Source: Saprospiraceae bacterium UBA6168
GTDB lineage: Bacteria; Bacteroidota; Bacteroidia; Chitinophagales; Saprospiraceae
Reading direction: 5' to 3'
Length of the DNA: 58,457 bases
Assembly: GCA_002435785.1 (NCBI GenBank)
Contig: DIUC01000073.1
Coordinates: 59,335 to 117,791 of the forward strand
Positions 8,816-18,228 of the stretch are shown one piece after another. Both the position numbers and the translations under genes were made by a program. Below the pieces are notes generated by a model, which did no database searches, had not been told where the DNA came from, and saw only the letters and a list, made by a program, of their open reading frames with translations. The first letter of the stretch is position 1. The number at the start of each line of letters is the position of its first letter.

Positions 8816-8823
8816 CAAATATA
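8816..8823 (-). promoter_or_regulatory. -7 promoter element of porV
   Basis: On the minus strand this reads TATATTTG, an exact TAnnTTTG, 32 bases before the porV ATG and within the porU-porV gap. No clear -33 element. Confidence 0.5.
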
Positions 8824-8888
8824 GGGTAGCGAAGATGAATGAAGCATGAATTATTTAACAAATACCTCAGAAATCCAAGCCGTTTTCG

Positions 8889-11800
8889 TCATTTCAAAAT
8901 CACGAGCTTTTCAAAATTGCTCTCGCCTTCCAGCGTTACGTCGCCTGTGTTGGCGCTCTGGACTTTCACTTTGTAAACATAGACTCCTTTGCCGAGTGGG
9001 TCTCCGTAGTCGTCACGGCCATCCCATTGGATGCAATCGCCGCTGCCTAAACGGTAGCCTGTGGAATTTATTCTCTCCTCCAAAGTTTTTATCAGGCGAC
9101 CAGAAACCGTGTAAATCTGTACCATAACATCAAGGTCTTGCCCCGCTTGGTTGTGCTCGAACATGAAGCAGGTGGAAGTGGTAAAGGGGTTCGGATAATT
9201 CAAGACGTGCTTTAGTGCCACCTCTGCCGATGTCATCACCAAAAACTCCGTGTAGCCTTCGGCGGGGTTGTTCGCAATGTCCCATGCTTGTACTTTGATT
9301 TGGTGCACCCCCTCTGCGAGGGAGTAGAGGGGATATCGCACCTCGCCTTTTGTATAGTCGTCGAGCGCAGCTTCGTAAAAATCGTTGAGCTTATAGGTAT
9401 TCTGGGAGTTTTTATCCAAAATACCTGCCAAGTCGTGCCCCACGCTGTTGCCGATGACATTTATGCCATTGTCATCCTCCAATTTGGCCAACAAAACCGG
9501 GTTCGGGCTGGTGATGCCGCCGAACACGAAACTTTCGTTGTTCATAAAAACCTCCACTTTCGGGCCTTTGGTGTCGGCAAGGGCGTTCTCGTCCGTGCCG
9601 CCCACGATGATGTGCTTGAAGTTGCCAGCAGCATCTTCCATACGGCTTTCATCGGCAGCATAGTAGCTGACCTTGCAATTGCCGAAGCTGTAGTCAATGT
9701 CTTTTGGTACCACAAAGGTGAACTTGAACTTTCCAGCGGTCACGCTCGCACGGCCCTTGAAGATGATGTTTTTCTGGAGGTCAAAATTAAACAGAGGGCT
9801 TCCGGCATCCTGTGCGAGGGTCTGGTACTGGATGGATTTGTCGTAGATGGTCGGATAAACCACCCCGTTGAAGTTGGTGAGGAGGTTGCCACCATCGTCC
9901 CGCACCTCCCCTTCGATGGTCACTTTTTGCAGCGCCTTGATGGTGTCCACGATGCCCGCATCAATGGAGCGTCCATTGACGGCGGTGGTGGCTACCTGAA
10001 AGTTGGGCAGTGCCAGCTTTTGGGTCGGATCGCCAAGGAGCGTGAATTTTTGGGTGTTCGAGTTGTTGCCGAGTTTGTTCTTGCTCAGGCGCAGCACCTC
10101 GCCGATGGTTGGGCGTTCATTGTTCAGTTTGTAAAAAAGGGTATCCACCGCCTTCTCCGTCAGGTTCGCGTTGTCGCCCGCAAAAACTGGGCGGACGGTG
10201 GTGTAAAGTGCAATGGCGCCGCCCCTTTCGTTGAGCAGGCAAAGCTCGCCTGCGGTAACGGAGGCGGGGTTGTCGTATCCGGCAAAGGAACAGGTGGCCG
10301 TGATGATGATGGGCATTTTCTCCAAATTGCGCCAGCTCAAAATGTCCTCAATCTTCAGGACTCGCTCCTGTGTCCAGCCCTTAGTGCCGCCGTGCCCGAG
10401 GTATATCATGGCCAGTACGCCCTTGAAGATATTGTTGTTGATGGCATCGGTGGCCAGCGGAACCCGCACACCGCCAGAAGTGGAAACTTGTGGGTAAGCA
10501 TCCAAATAAATCTTGTCAATGTTCAGGTTGGGGTTTTTCGCCCCAATTTTGTCTGCTATGTTGTTGGCGTCCCGGGTATGCTGGTTGCCGTCCTCATCGT
10601 CCCCGACGAAGGCAACCCGGTTGCGCCAGTCCCGCAGGTTTTGGGGCTCCACATCGTAATAGATGATTTTGTCCACCACCGCCCTCGCTTCGCTCTCCGT
10701 TTTTACCGGAATGCGGCCCACGGAAATATCCAATGCACCGGTGCTGAGGTTTAGGCCCTCGCCGTCGCTCAACAGGGTGTAGTAATCATCGGTTGGGTAA
10801 GAGAATATTGGGCTGATAGATAGGGGCGTCTCCAATGTTGGCACAAAGTCGCCGCCGAGGTTGTACACGTCACGGCTATCAAAAGAAGCATCGCCGAAGA
10901 GCAGCACCGCTTTGAACTTGTCGGAGTTGCGGCCATATAGCATCCTTGCGAAATCACGGATGGCAGTGGCGTCCTTCCTGCCGCTCGAAAATTCGTTGTA
11001 CAGTTTTTCTATGTCCACGGTAGCCACGGACAGGCCGCTGAACTGGCGGCGATGCTCTGCAAGGCGTTCGGCATCGGCCACGAATTTTTTGTGGTAAACA
11101 ATGGCGAGGTCAATGTCGGTAAGGCCGTGGTAGTTCTGGTTTTCGACTTTACCGGCGGCCGCAGCTTGTAGGAAGCCCGTATTGCCGAAGGCGATGAACT
11201 CGGCCAGCGTGTCAGTTGCAGCGCCGAAGCTCAACTCCGCACCCGCAAGCATGGTTTCTTGCCGCTTGGGCAGGAGTGGGTCGGTGATGTTCCAGACGGT
11301 GGTGTTCGCCGTGGCATTGCCGAGGTTGAACCGGCTGACCGGATTGCCCATTGAGCGCAGGTCACGGAAGTGCAGCTGGTCGCCGGCCATTAGGAGTTGG
11401 CGGCGCAGGTTGAGTTCGATGTAGTCGAGCCAGCCCTCGTTGAAGGTGTTGTCTGGGCGGTTGAACTTGAGCTGCACGCTGAGGTTGCCGCTCGTGGGCG
11501 TGAACTCGTCCGATATGGTGGCAAGGCTCGCAAAGGTATCGGTGGTGCCGCCGTTGGTCCTGCCAAAAGCACCGCTGGTCATGGTCTTGCCATTGGCCGT
11601 AATGGAAAAATTGGCCGTGTTGCCCTGTGCGATGCGAGCTGCGAAGACGGCGGTGAGCTTCACCGGTTCGTTCGGGACGAGGTTGGGTGCAAGCAGTTGG
11701 GTGCTGAAGTCGTCCTCGGTTTTCACCTTATAGTAGTCGCTAAAAAACTGTCGTCCAGAGCCTTGGCCGTAGGGCCAGTCGTGCAGCAGGTTGTAGACTT

Positions 11801-12758
11801 CTTTTTCGTGGCGCACAAAATCGCTGAAGGTATTGGTGGAATAGGTGGCGCCGGTCAGTGAGGGCTGGCTGCCAATGCGGAGACCGTTTGAGCCGCCGAT
11901 TTTTATGAAATAATAGTTCTCCTCTGCGTAAAAATTCTTGGGGTAACTGAAGGTTTGTTTGATGTTGTCGAAGTACCATTTGTCGGCGCCCTGCCCATAG
12001 AAGAGGATATAATCCCCGGCGTCGAATTTGCCGTCAGCTTCTCCTACTATTTCGATGGCATTCTCCACGAGGTCGTCGGCGCGTGGTGCATTGGTGAGTT
12101 CAGGGAGTATGCCGCCGCCGTTGCCGTAAATTTTAATGGTACGGGGGTCAATGCTTTCGAGCGGTATGCCCAGTTTGTTTTTCAAAAAATCGTAATCCAA
12201 TTTGTGGACACCTGTTTTGCTCACCTCCACCTTATATACGTTGCCATCGCTGAGCACAGAGGTATAGGTATTGCCGCCCCTGGGCTTGGCGGCCTGTGGT
12301 TTTGCCTCAAAATCGAGGCGCAGTTCAAAGGAAACCAACCGCTCGTACCTGCCCTGCCCTACTTTGCGTATCGGCATAAAAGTCACCCGCCCAAAATATT
12401 CGGAGCGGTCTTGTTCTATCGCCGTGTTGATGGTTATTTGCTCCGCAATGCCCTCGTCATCTTCTGATGGCGTTTTTTCAAGCGGCTCGAACACCATGTT
12501 ACCGAAGGAAACCAAGAATTCGCCGTGGGCAGGTATGGCAAAACGCTCGGAGTAATGCGGCAGCGTGTTGTAAGCGGGGCTGTAAACGGCACCCTTGAAG
12601 CGGAGGAGGTTTACTGGCACGGTACTGTCCTCGTAGGGCATTACCTTTAGTTCTTCCGACCACTGCAAGGTACGCTGCACGATTGTTGGAGGGGCGGCCA
12701 TGGCGACTGCTACGGAAAAAACGGCCAAAGCGAATAGGAATCTTCTTTTCATTTTCAT
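8889..12758 (-). CDS. porU: PorU, T9SS C-terminal signal peptidase/sortase
   Basis: A 1289-residue gingipain-like (C25) cysteine protease that removes T9SS sorting domains and attaches cargo at the cell surface. A signal peptide (about 1-22) is followed by N-terminal beta domains, the C25 caspase-like catalytic domain (about 580-940) and Ig-like C-terminal domains. The catalytic pair is visible: His789 in LGHGGTKGW and Cys823 in IIITATCSFAG. The C-terminal 'YPNPF ... GKGVYVYKVK' domain resembles a sorting domain but is retained in PorU proteins. I chose the ATG at 12758 (MKMKRRFLF) because the upstream in-frame ATG at 12821 adds a non-signal-like segment; 12752 is also possible. Length matches PorU of Bacteroidota. 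It is divergent from the porP/sprF-like gene. Confidence 0.93.
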   Translation of the reverse strand: MKMKRRFLFALAVFSVAVAMAAPPTIVQRTLQWSEELKVMPYEDSTVPVNLLRFKGAVYSPAYNTLPHYSERFAIPAHGEFLVSFGNMVFEPLEKTPSEDDEGIAEQITINTAIEQDRSEYFGRVTFMPIRKVGQGRYERLVSFELRLDFEAKPQAAKPRGGNTYTSVLSDGNVYKVEVSKTGVHKLDYDFLKNKLGIPLESIDPRTIKIYGNGGGILPELTNAPRADDLVENAIEIVGEADGKFDAGDYILFYGQGADKWYFDNIKQTFSYPKNFYAEENYYFIKIGGSNGLRIGSQPSLTGATYSTNTFSDFVRHEKEVYNLLHDWPYGQGSGRQFFSDYYKVKTEDDFSTQLLAPNLVPNEPVKLTAVFAARIAQGNTANFSITANGKTMTSGAFGRTNGGTTDTFASLATISDEFTPTSGNLSVQLKFNRPDNTFNEGWLDYIELNLRRQLLMAGDQLHFRDLRSMGNPVSRFNLGNATANTTVWNITDPLLPKRQETMLAGAELSFGAATDTLAEFIAFGNTGFLQAAAAGKVENQNYHGLTDIDLAIVYHKKFVADAERLAEHRRQFSGLSVATVDIEKLYNEFSSGRKDATAIRDFARMLYGRNSDKFKAVLLFGDASFDSRDVYNLGGDFVPTLETPLSISPIFSYPTDDYYTLLSDGEGLNLSTGALDISVGRIPVKTESEARAVVDKIIYYDVEPQNLRDWRNRVAFVGDDEDGNQHTRDANNIADKIGAKNPNLNIDKIYLDAYPQVSTSGGVRVPLATDAINNNIFKGVLAMIYLGHGGTKGWTQERVLKIEDILSWRNLEKMPIIITATCSFAGYDNPASVTAGELCLLNERGGAIALYTTVRPVFAGDNANLTEKAVDTLFYKLNNERPTIGEVLRLSKNKLGNNSNTQKFTLLGDPTQKLALPNFQVATTAVNGRSIDAGIVDTIKALQKVTIEGEVRDDGGNLLTNFNGVVYPTIYDKSIQYQTLAQDAGSPLFNFDLQKNIIFKGRASVTAGKFKFTFVVPKDIDYSFGNCKVSYYAADESRMEDAAGNFKHIIVGGTDENALADTKGPKVEVFMNNESFVFGGITSPNPVLLAKLEDDNGINVIGNSVGHDLAGILDKNSQNTYKLNDFYEAALDDYTKGEVRYPLYSLAEGVHQIKVQAWDIANNPAEGYTEFLVMTSAEVALKHVLNYPNPFTTSTCFMFEHNQAGQDLDVMVQIYTVSGRLIKTLEERINSTGYRLGSGDCIQWDGRDDYGDPLGKGVYVYKVKVQSANTGDVTLEGESNFEKLVILK

Positions 12759-13139
12759 GGATAATTTGAGTGCTGGAACTGGTTTCGGGTAAAAATGGGG
12801 CAGAAGGTGTTGCTGACGCACATAATTTCAAACGGCTCTAAAACGTTACGCAAAGGCCACTATGTTGTTCCCAGATTTTTTAACAGTCCGGAACGTTTGA
12901 AAAAAACAGGAGAAAGAACCACACTTCGCTTTGCATCTCATTGGTAATCAATCACATAAAACGGAAAACCTTTTTAAATCAAGATTTTTTGAAAATCCGT
13001 CAAATTGACCAGTGCCGACAATTCAAAAAATAATTTGTCCCGTATCGGTGTCTTTTTACCATTTTTACATTCTCGCTTCCGGTGCGAAGTTCGCAAACTT
13101 ATGTTTTTGGCCGCCGGAAAAACCATCAAATCAAGGTCA
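12759..13139. other. Divergent intergenic region of porU and the porP/sprF-like gene
   Basis: About 380 A/T-rich bases must hold promoters for both genes. No exact TAnnTTTG was found on either strand; TAATTTG at 13031-13037 is one base short and is a weak candidate for the plus-strand gene. No coding sequence is supported. Confidence 0.5.
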
Positions 13140-14177
13140 ATGTCAAGACAATTTTTGAATACCATCCTGCTCTTGCTGCTTTTTAGCGGGTTGGCCCAAG
13201 CACAAGACCCGCTCTTCAGTCAGTTTTATTCGATGCCATTGGTGCTGAACCCGGCCTTCGCTGGCACCACTTACGCACCCAGGATTTCCGCTGCCTACCG
13301 CAACCAATGGCCGATACACGACGACAACACCATAGCTTACGCCACTTACGCCGCCTCCTACGAGCAGTTCATCCCTGCCTTTAACAGCGGGTTTGGGGTA
13401 TTGGTTTTGGCGGACAACGATGGCAGCGGCCTCTTTAAGACCACCAATTTCAGCGCAAGCTATGCCTACCGCATCTCCGTCAACGACGAGTTCAACATCC
13501 GGCTGGGCATCAACGCCGGGTTCAAACAATCTACGGTGGATTGGGGCAGGCTGGTTTTTCTCGACCAATTGAACCCTATCACGGGTTCGGTTGACAACTT
13601 TGGCAACCCCAACATCACCAACGAGCAAAGACCAGATGACCTGCAAACCACCGTTTTTGATGTAGGGGCAGGCTTGTTGGCCTACACCAGCAAATTTTAC
13701 GGCGGCATTTCCCTCCAACACTTAACCACTCCCGACGAGGGTTTTTTCAAGACCAACGCAAGCTTGCTCGATGGGCTGCCGCTGCGCACTTCCATCCACG
13801 CAGGGGCAGAGTTTATTGTTAAAGAAGGCAATAAGCGCAACCCCTCATCGTTTGTTTCGCCGAACATCCTTTTTGCCAAACAAGGCGACCAAGGCCAAAT
13901 AAACGCCGGAGCGTACTACAATCATGGCCTTGTTTTCGCCGGTGGGTGGTTCCGGTACGCCTTTTCCAACGCAGATGCCGTGATTGCCGTAGTGGGAGTG
14001 CAGTACGATATTTTGAAGATTGGATATAGCTACGACTTCACGGTAGGCAGCAGTTTGGCAGCGAAAACAGGGGGCGCACACGAGATTTCGCTGGTGCTGA
14101 ACTTTGACAACAGCGAGGCCATGCGCTCGAAACGCCGAGCTGAACGCTACAACGATTGCTTCAAAATTTTCCGATAA
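13140..14177 (+). CDS. PorP/SprF family type IX secretion membrane protein
   Basis: A 345-residue outer-membrane beta-barrel of the PorP/SprF family. The signal peptide MSRQFLNTILLLLLFSGLAQA is followed by the diagnostic 'QDPLFSQFYSMPLVLNPAFAG' (N-terminal region) and 'AYRNQWP'. SprF-like proteins help export or anchor T9SS cargo, often one particular large adhesin encoded next door; here no adhesin is adjacent and the neighbours are gldJ and porU instead. I placed the start at 13140, since the upstream open frame from 13005 would put 45 non-hydrophobic residues before the signal peptide. The C-terminal tail 'RSKRRAERYNDCFKIFR' is basic, unusual for the end of a barrel. Confidence 0.9.
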   Translation: MSRQFLNTILLLLLFSGLAQAQDPLFSQFYSMPLVLNPAFAGTTYAPRISAAYRNQWPIHDDNTIAYATYAASYEQFIPAFNSGFGVLVLADNDGSGLFKTTNFSASYAYRISVNDEFNIRLGINAGFKQSTVDWGRLVFLDQLNPITGSVDNFGNPNITNEQRPDDLQTTVFDVGAGLLAYTSKFYGGISLQHLTTPDEGFFKTNASLLDGLPLRTSIHAGAEFIVKEGNKRNPSSFVSPNILFAKQGDQGQINAGAYYNHGLVFAGGWFRYAFSNADAVIAVVGVQYDILKIGYSYDFTVGSSLAAKTGGAHEISLVLNFDNSEAMRSKRRAERYNDCFKIFR

Positions 14178-14223
14178 ACACACTGCTGAAAAAACAATCC
14201 TTGTTAAAACCCGACATTAGCCA

Positions 14224-14252
14224 TTGATTTGAAAACTACTTTTCTATATTTG
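14224..14252 (+). promoter_or_regulatory. Promoter of gldJ
   Basis: TTG at 14224-14226 and TATATTTG at 14245-14252, 18 bases apart, match Bacteroidota -33 and -7 elements. The -7 box ends 40 bases before the gldJ ATG. Confidence 0.65.
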
Positions 14253-14292
14253 CACGTCTTTTTTTTAAAGTAAAAATATCTTAATAAAAGTG

Positions 14293-15795
14293 ATGAAAAA
14301 TCTGTTGAAGTTAAGTCCAGTAATTCTCCTTGCAGCAATGCTGTTGAGCGCTTGCGGCAAAAAGGAGCGGTCCGCCACCACTGGTTGGCAGTACAATGAT
14401 GCCAAATGGGGCGGTTTCGAGAAAGTTGACTACCAAGGCCAATCCACTGGCCCCAACCTCGTGCTCGTTCAGGGCGGCACCTTCACAATGGGGGTTACCG
14501 ACCAAGACGTCACCTTCGATTGGAACGCCATTCCTCGCAGAGTGACGGTTTCTTCCTTCTACATGGACGAAACGGAAGTGGCCAACATTGACTACCGGGA
14601 ATACCTCTACTGGTTGCAGCGGGTCTTTGGCGAGTCCTATCCAGAGGTCACCCTCAATGCCCTTCCAGACACGCTGGTTTGGCGGGAAGAATTGGCTTTC
14701 AACGAGCCATTCGTAGAGACCTACTTCCGTCACCCCTCCTACGACAACTACCCCGTGGTTGGTGTTAGCTGGCTCCAAGCCAACGACTATGCCCAATGGC
14801 GTACCGACCGGGTGAACGAGATGATACTGATTGAAAAAGGCGTTCTCAACCCAAATGCCGAGCAAAAGGACGAGGACAACTTCAACACGGAGTCCTACTT
14901 GGCCGCACAATACCAAGGTAGTGTGCGCAAGAACATGAAAGACATCAAAACTGGTGGTGAGCGCGCAGTGCGCTTTGAGGATGGCATCCTGCTTCCTTCC
15001 TATCGCCTTCCAACCGAAGCTGAGTGGGAATATGCAGCCATTGGCCTTATCGGCAACATGGTGTCTGAAAAGGATGAGCGCATCTCCGACCGCCGTATTT
15101 ACCCTTGGAACGGCAATACCGTGCGCTACCAAAAACGCAACAAGTACCAAGGTGAAATCCTTGCCAACTTCAAGCGTAGCGCTGGTGACTACATGGGTAT
15201 GGCTGGCAAGCTGAATGACCAAGCCCACATCACTGCTGACGTGCGCAAGTACATGCCAAACGACTTTGGCCTCTACAACATGGCTGGCAACGTGAACGAA
15301 TGGACGATGGACGTATATCGCCCACTCACCAGCCTCACCTTGGAAGACGTGGAGCAGCAGGACTTGAACTCCTTCCGGGGCAACAAGTTCAAAACTAAGG
15401 TGCTTGACGAAAACGGCAAGCCAATCGAGAAAGACAGCCTTGGTCGCCTCCGCTACCGCTACGTGGAAGACGATGAAGTTGCCACTCGTGAAAACTACAA
15501 AGTGGGCCAACCGTACAACTTCCTTGACGGTGACAAAACTTCAGAAGCTTTCTACGATTTTGGCAAGCACACCCTCGTCAGCGACAAGGCTCGGGTAATC
15601 AAAGGTGGCTCTTGGCAGGACCGGGCCTTCTGGCTCGCCCCAGGCACACGCCGCTACCGCGACGAAGACAAGTCATACCGTGACCTCGGCTTCCGTTGCT
15701 CTATGACCCGCACTGGTGGTCCAACGGGCAATGAAGATTCAGCCGGTAATACTTTCAAGACCAAGCAGGGCAAAACAAAACGTCGCTATAAATAA
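14293..15795 (+). CDS. gldJ: GldJ, gliding motility/T9SS lipoprotein
   Basis: A 500-residue lipoprotein with lipobox LLSAC (Cys21) and a formylglycine-generating-enzyme-like (FGE-sulfatase) domain across most of its length. Landmarks are 'VLVQGGTFTMG' (about 57-67), 'RRVTVSSFYMDETEVAN' (about 83-100), 'YPVVGVSWLQANDYAQW' (about 155-171), 'YRLPTEAEWEYAA' (about 238-250) and the terminal 'KARVIKGGSWQDR ... DLGFRCSM'. GldJ in Flavobacterium stabilises GldK and is needed for T9SS function and gliding; it is not known to act as an enzyme. The porU/porV neighbourhood and a downstream murF favour GldJ over its paralogue GldK. The ATG at 14293 is preceded by an in-frame GTG at 14290. It ends in an intrinsic terminator. 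Confidence 0.92.
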   Translation: MKNLLKLSPVILLAAMLLSACGKKERSATTGWQYNDAKWGGFEKVDYQGQSTGPNLVLVQGGTFTMGVTDQDVTFDWNAIPRRVTVSSFYMDETEVANIDYREYLYWLQRVFGESYPEVTLNALPDTLVWREELAFNEPFVETYFRHPSYDNYPVVGVSWLQANDYAQWRTDRVNEMILIEKGVLNPNAEQKDEDNFNTESYLAAQYQGSVRKNMKDIKTGGERAVRFEDGILLPSYRLPTEAEWEYAAIGLIGNMVSEKDERISDRRIYPWNGNTVRYQKRNKYQGEILANFKRSAGDYMGMAGKLNDQAHITADVRKYMPNDFGLYNMAGNVNEWTMDVYRPLTSLTLEDVEQQDLNSFRGNKFKTKVLDENGKPIEKDSLGRLRYRYVEDDEVATRENYKVGQPYNFLDGDKTSEAFYDFGKHTLVSDKARVIKGGSWQDRAFWLAPGTRRYRDEDKSYRDLGFRCSMTRTGGPTGNEDSAGNTFKTKQGKTKRRYK

Positions 15796-15825
15796 TTTTC
15801 AAAGCGACTACTTCGCCTGAAAATG

Positions 15826-15862
15826 AAAAGTCCCCGTATCGTTCTGATGCGGGGACTTTTTT
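15826..15862 (+). terminator. Intrinsic terminator of gldJ
   Basis: Stem AGTCCCCGTATC / GATGCGGGGACT with a short loop, preceded by AAAA and followed by TTTTTT, 30 bases after the gldJ stop. Confidence 0.9.
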
Positions 15863-15911
15863 GTGGCAATTAGGCTGAACCAAAATTGCAATTCTTACAA
15901 TTTTCCGACGC

Positions 15912-15939
15912 TTGATTCACCATCCCTATCCTACATTTG
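15912..15939 (+). promoter_or_regulatory. Promoter of murF
   Basis: TTG at 15912-15914 and TACATTTG at 15932-15939 have 17 bases between them. The predicted transcript starts only about 10 bases before the ATG at 15955, arguing against the in-frame TTG at 15937 inside the -7 box. Confidence 0.65.
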
Positions 15940-15954
15940 GCCGTAAAAAAAACA

Positions 15955-17298
15955 ATGGACAGCATTGATAAATTATACCGGCTTTTCAAGCAGCATCCCA
16001 CCATCGTTACCGACAGCCGTAAGGTGACGCCGGGCTGCCTTTTCTTTGCCCTAAAGGGCGAGCGCTTCAATGGCAACGACTATGCCGCACAGGCGGTAAA
16101 GGAGGGTGCCGCATACGCCATCGTGGACGAACCAGTCGAAGTTCCAGCGGGGAGGGCCATACAAGTTGACGACGTACTCGCCACCCTGCAACGATTGGCC
16201 ACGCACCACCGCCGACAGTTCTACATCCCCGTGTTGGCCATCACCGGCAGCAATGGCAAGACTACCACGAAGGAATTAGTCAGCGCCGTGTTGGAGAGCC
16301 ACTACCCGACCCATTTCACCAAGGGCAACCTCAACAACCATATCGGCGTACCGCTGACACTATTGGAAATGACTCCGAAAACGGAGGTGGCAGTGGTAGA
16401 AATGGGCGCCAACCACCTTGGTGACATTGACTTCCTCTGCCGCATCGCCGAGCCGACTCACGGCCTTATCACCAATGTCGGGAAGGCGCATTTGGAGGGG
16501 TTTGGCAGTTTTGAAGGTGTGAAACAAACCAAATCGGAGCTATACCGCTACCTGACCGAGCGCAACGGCCTCGTGTTCATCAACATGGACGAACCACACT
16601 TGACAGAACTGGCTGGAGGCAACCGACTAAAGCTTTTTTACAAAAAAAGCGAAATGCCGGATGCCGACCATGTGCCGTTCGAGGTGAAGCTGGTAGCCGA
16701 GGAGCCATTCTTGGAAGTAGCTTTTTTGGATGAAAACGGCCAACTCGCCCTCGCCAAGAGCCAGCTCATTGGCCGGTACAACTTCGACAACATCATGACG
16801 GCTGTGGTCATCGGCAAATACTTCAAAGTGCCTGCGGCAAAAATCGTGGCGGCCATCGAAAGCTACGTGCCAAGCAACAACCGCTCGCAATTGAAGACCA
16901 TCGGCACCAACACCTTCATACTCGATGCCTACAATGCCAACCCAACGAGCATGAAAATGGCCCTCCAATCTTTTTCCAAAATGCCCGCCCGGCACAAAGT
17001 GGCCATTCTCGGCGCAATGAAGGAGCTTGGCAAGTACAGCGACGACGAACACATGGCCCTTGCCGAGTTGGCCATAGTCTGCGGGTTTGACCAAGTGGTG
17101 TTGGTTGGTGAGGAATTTCGGCAAGCTGCACAGGCGACTGGCGCCGCTTTTTTTGAAAACACTGCCCAACTAAAACACTGGTACAGCTCGCAGGTGTTTG
17201 AGGAAACCCATTTTTTGATGAAAGGCTCACGCAGTGTGGGGTTGGAGGGGATGCTGGAAGAATCGCCGTCAGAAAAACAAAAAGCAGCTAACAGTTAG
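15955..17298 (+). CDS. murF: UDP-N-acetylmuramoyl-tripeptide--D-alanyl-D-alanine ligase
   Basis: A 447-residue Mur ligase catalysing ATP-dependent addition of D-Ala-D-Ala to UDP-MurNAc-tripeptide in the cytoplasm. The N-terminal domain has 'IVTDSRKVTPGCLFFALKG' (about 17-35), which binds the UDP substrate. The ATP loop is GSNGKTTT beginning at Gly98, and 'GNLNNHIGVPLTLL' and 'VVEMGANHLGDI' follow. The C-terminal domain includes 'ILDAYNANPTSM', the usual DxYNANPxSM signature of MurF. It is slightly short compared with about 450-460 residues in E. coli. A murF after gldJ is the arrangement known in Flavobacterium. It has its own promoter, so it is probably not read through from gldJ. Confidence 0.95.
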   Translation: MDSIDKLYRLFKQHPTIVTDSRKVTPGCLFFALKGERFNGNDYAAQAVKEGAAYAIVDEPVEVPAGRAIQVDDVLATLQRLATHHRRQFYIPVLAITGSNGKTTTKELVSAVLESHYPTHFTKGNLNNHIGVPLTLLEMTPKTEVAVVEMGANHLGDIDFLCRIAEPTHGLITNVGKAHLEGFGSFEGVKQTKSELYRYLTERNGLVFINMDEPHLTELAGGNRLKLFYKKSEMPDADHVPFEVKLVAEEPFLEVAFLDENGQLALAKSQLIGRYNFDNIMTAVVIGKYFKVPAAKIVAAIESYVPSNNRSQLKTIGTNTFILDAYNANPTSMKMALQSFSKMPARHKVAILGAMKELGKYSDDEHMALAELAIVCGFDQVVLVGEEFRQAAQATGAAFFENTAQLKHWYSSQVFEETHFLMKGSRSVGLEGMLEESPSEKQKAANS

Positions 17299-17374
17299 GG
17301 TAAATCACTCGCCTGTCGTTTCCATTGCGAAGCCGCATTTTCCACCCATATTTTTCAACTAAAAAGTCAACCGC

Positions 17375-18154
17375 ATGAAACGTATTCTACCTTTGTTCTT
17401 GCTGGCAAGTATGATTGCCAGCCAATTGGCCGCACAACTAGAAACCACTGCCCCCAATTGGCAAGTGGCCCGGTTCGGCATCGCTGCTGGCGGCGACATT
17501 GACATGCCGCACCGATTGGACCATCAATACCTCCTCAGGACGGGGCGGGACGTGGACTTTGACCACAGCGACCTGCCATTCTCGAAAGGCGAAATGACGA
17601 GGATGAACTGTGATAACGGCACTTTCCGCATCGGCCTGTCCTTCTCGCCGCTGCGGTCGCCCGGCACGGAAGTCCAGGTCTCGCTGCTCGACATTTCTGG
17701 CCGCATTGACATGGTGCACTACGAACTGGGCACCAAGGGAGCTGCGGACTACCAGTGGCTCGAAGTGAACGCAGAAAACAAGGAGACCGCCGTGGAGGTG
17801 GTTTATCTGAAACGGGACCAAGCCACCAAAGTGCTCAGTTTCCACGCTGGCCTCGGCACCAACATCGGCTACTCGCACAGCGGAAAGGTCCACGTGAAGG
17901 GCTTCCTGCTCGACGATGCGGTGGCGGACAACCCGGCGACTGGGCAGGAGTTCGACCTAACGTACAACCAATGGGAGGGCATCAACCAGCGGCTTTTCCT
18001 GCAAGCTGGCATGGGCATCCGGTTCTTGAAAAAAATGGAGTTCGGCCTGGAGTTCAGGAAGGGCCTTGGCTACCGGGCTTCCTTCGGCGGGCCGACGCAC
18101 TTTACCATTTTGAAACGCTCGCTGGGCTTTTCGCTCCGGTGTCAGTTGTTTTGA
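17375..18154 (+). CDS. Predicted outer-membrane beta-barrel protein, unknown function
   Basis: A 259-residue protein with signal peptide MKRILPLFLLASMIASQLAA. The mature part shows repeated strands of alternating polarity ('GLSFSPLRSPGTEVQVSLLDISG', 'RLFLQAGMGIRFLKKMEFGLEFRKGLGY'), and it ends in Phe, as outer-membrane barrels often do. I recognise no family. It starts 76 bases after murF and ends just before a terminator, with the adaptor/channel pair beyond it, so it may belong to either transcript. Confidence 0.7.
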   Translation: MKRILPLFLLASMIASQLAAQLETTAPNWQVARFGIAAGGDIDMPHRLDHQYLLRTGRDVDFDHSDLPFSKGEMTRMNCDNGTFRIGLSFSPLRSPGTEVQVSLLDISGRIDMVHYELGTKGAADYQWLEVNAENKETAVEVVYLKRDQATKVLSFHAGLGTNIGYSHSGKVHVKGFLLDDAVADNPATGQEFDLTYNQWEGINQRLFLQAGMGIRFLKKMEFGLEFRKGLGYRASFGGPTHFTILKRSLGFSLRCQLF

Positions 18155-18178
18155 TTAGTTTAGCGGCATAAAACATCC

Positions 18179-18216
18179 AAAAGGGTTGATAAACAATTGA
18201 TTATCAACCCTTTTTA
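18179..18216 (+). terminator. Intrinsic terminator
   Basis: Stem AAAAGGGTTGATAA / TTATCAACCCTTTTT with an 8-base loop follows the outer-membrane protein gene and lies only 13 bases before the next ATG. A terminator so close to a start could also act as an attenuator for the adaptor gene. Confidence 0.75.
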
Positions 18217-18228
18217 TCGTTTCACAAA

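Noticed and set aside
8889..12758. PorU as a T9SS cargo protease (gingipain)
   Set aside because: The size, adjacency to porV and gldJ, and domain order fit the PorU sortase better than a secreted gingipain.
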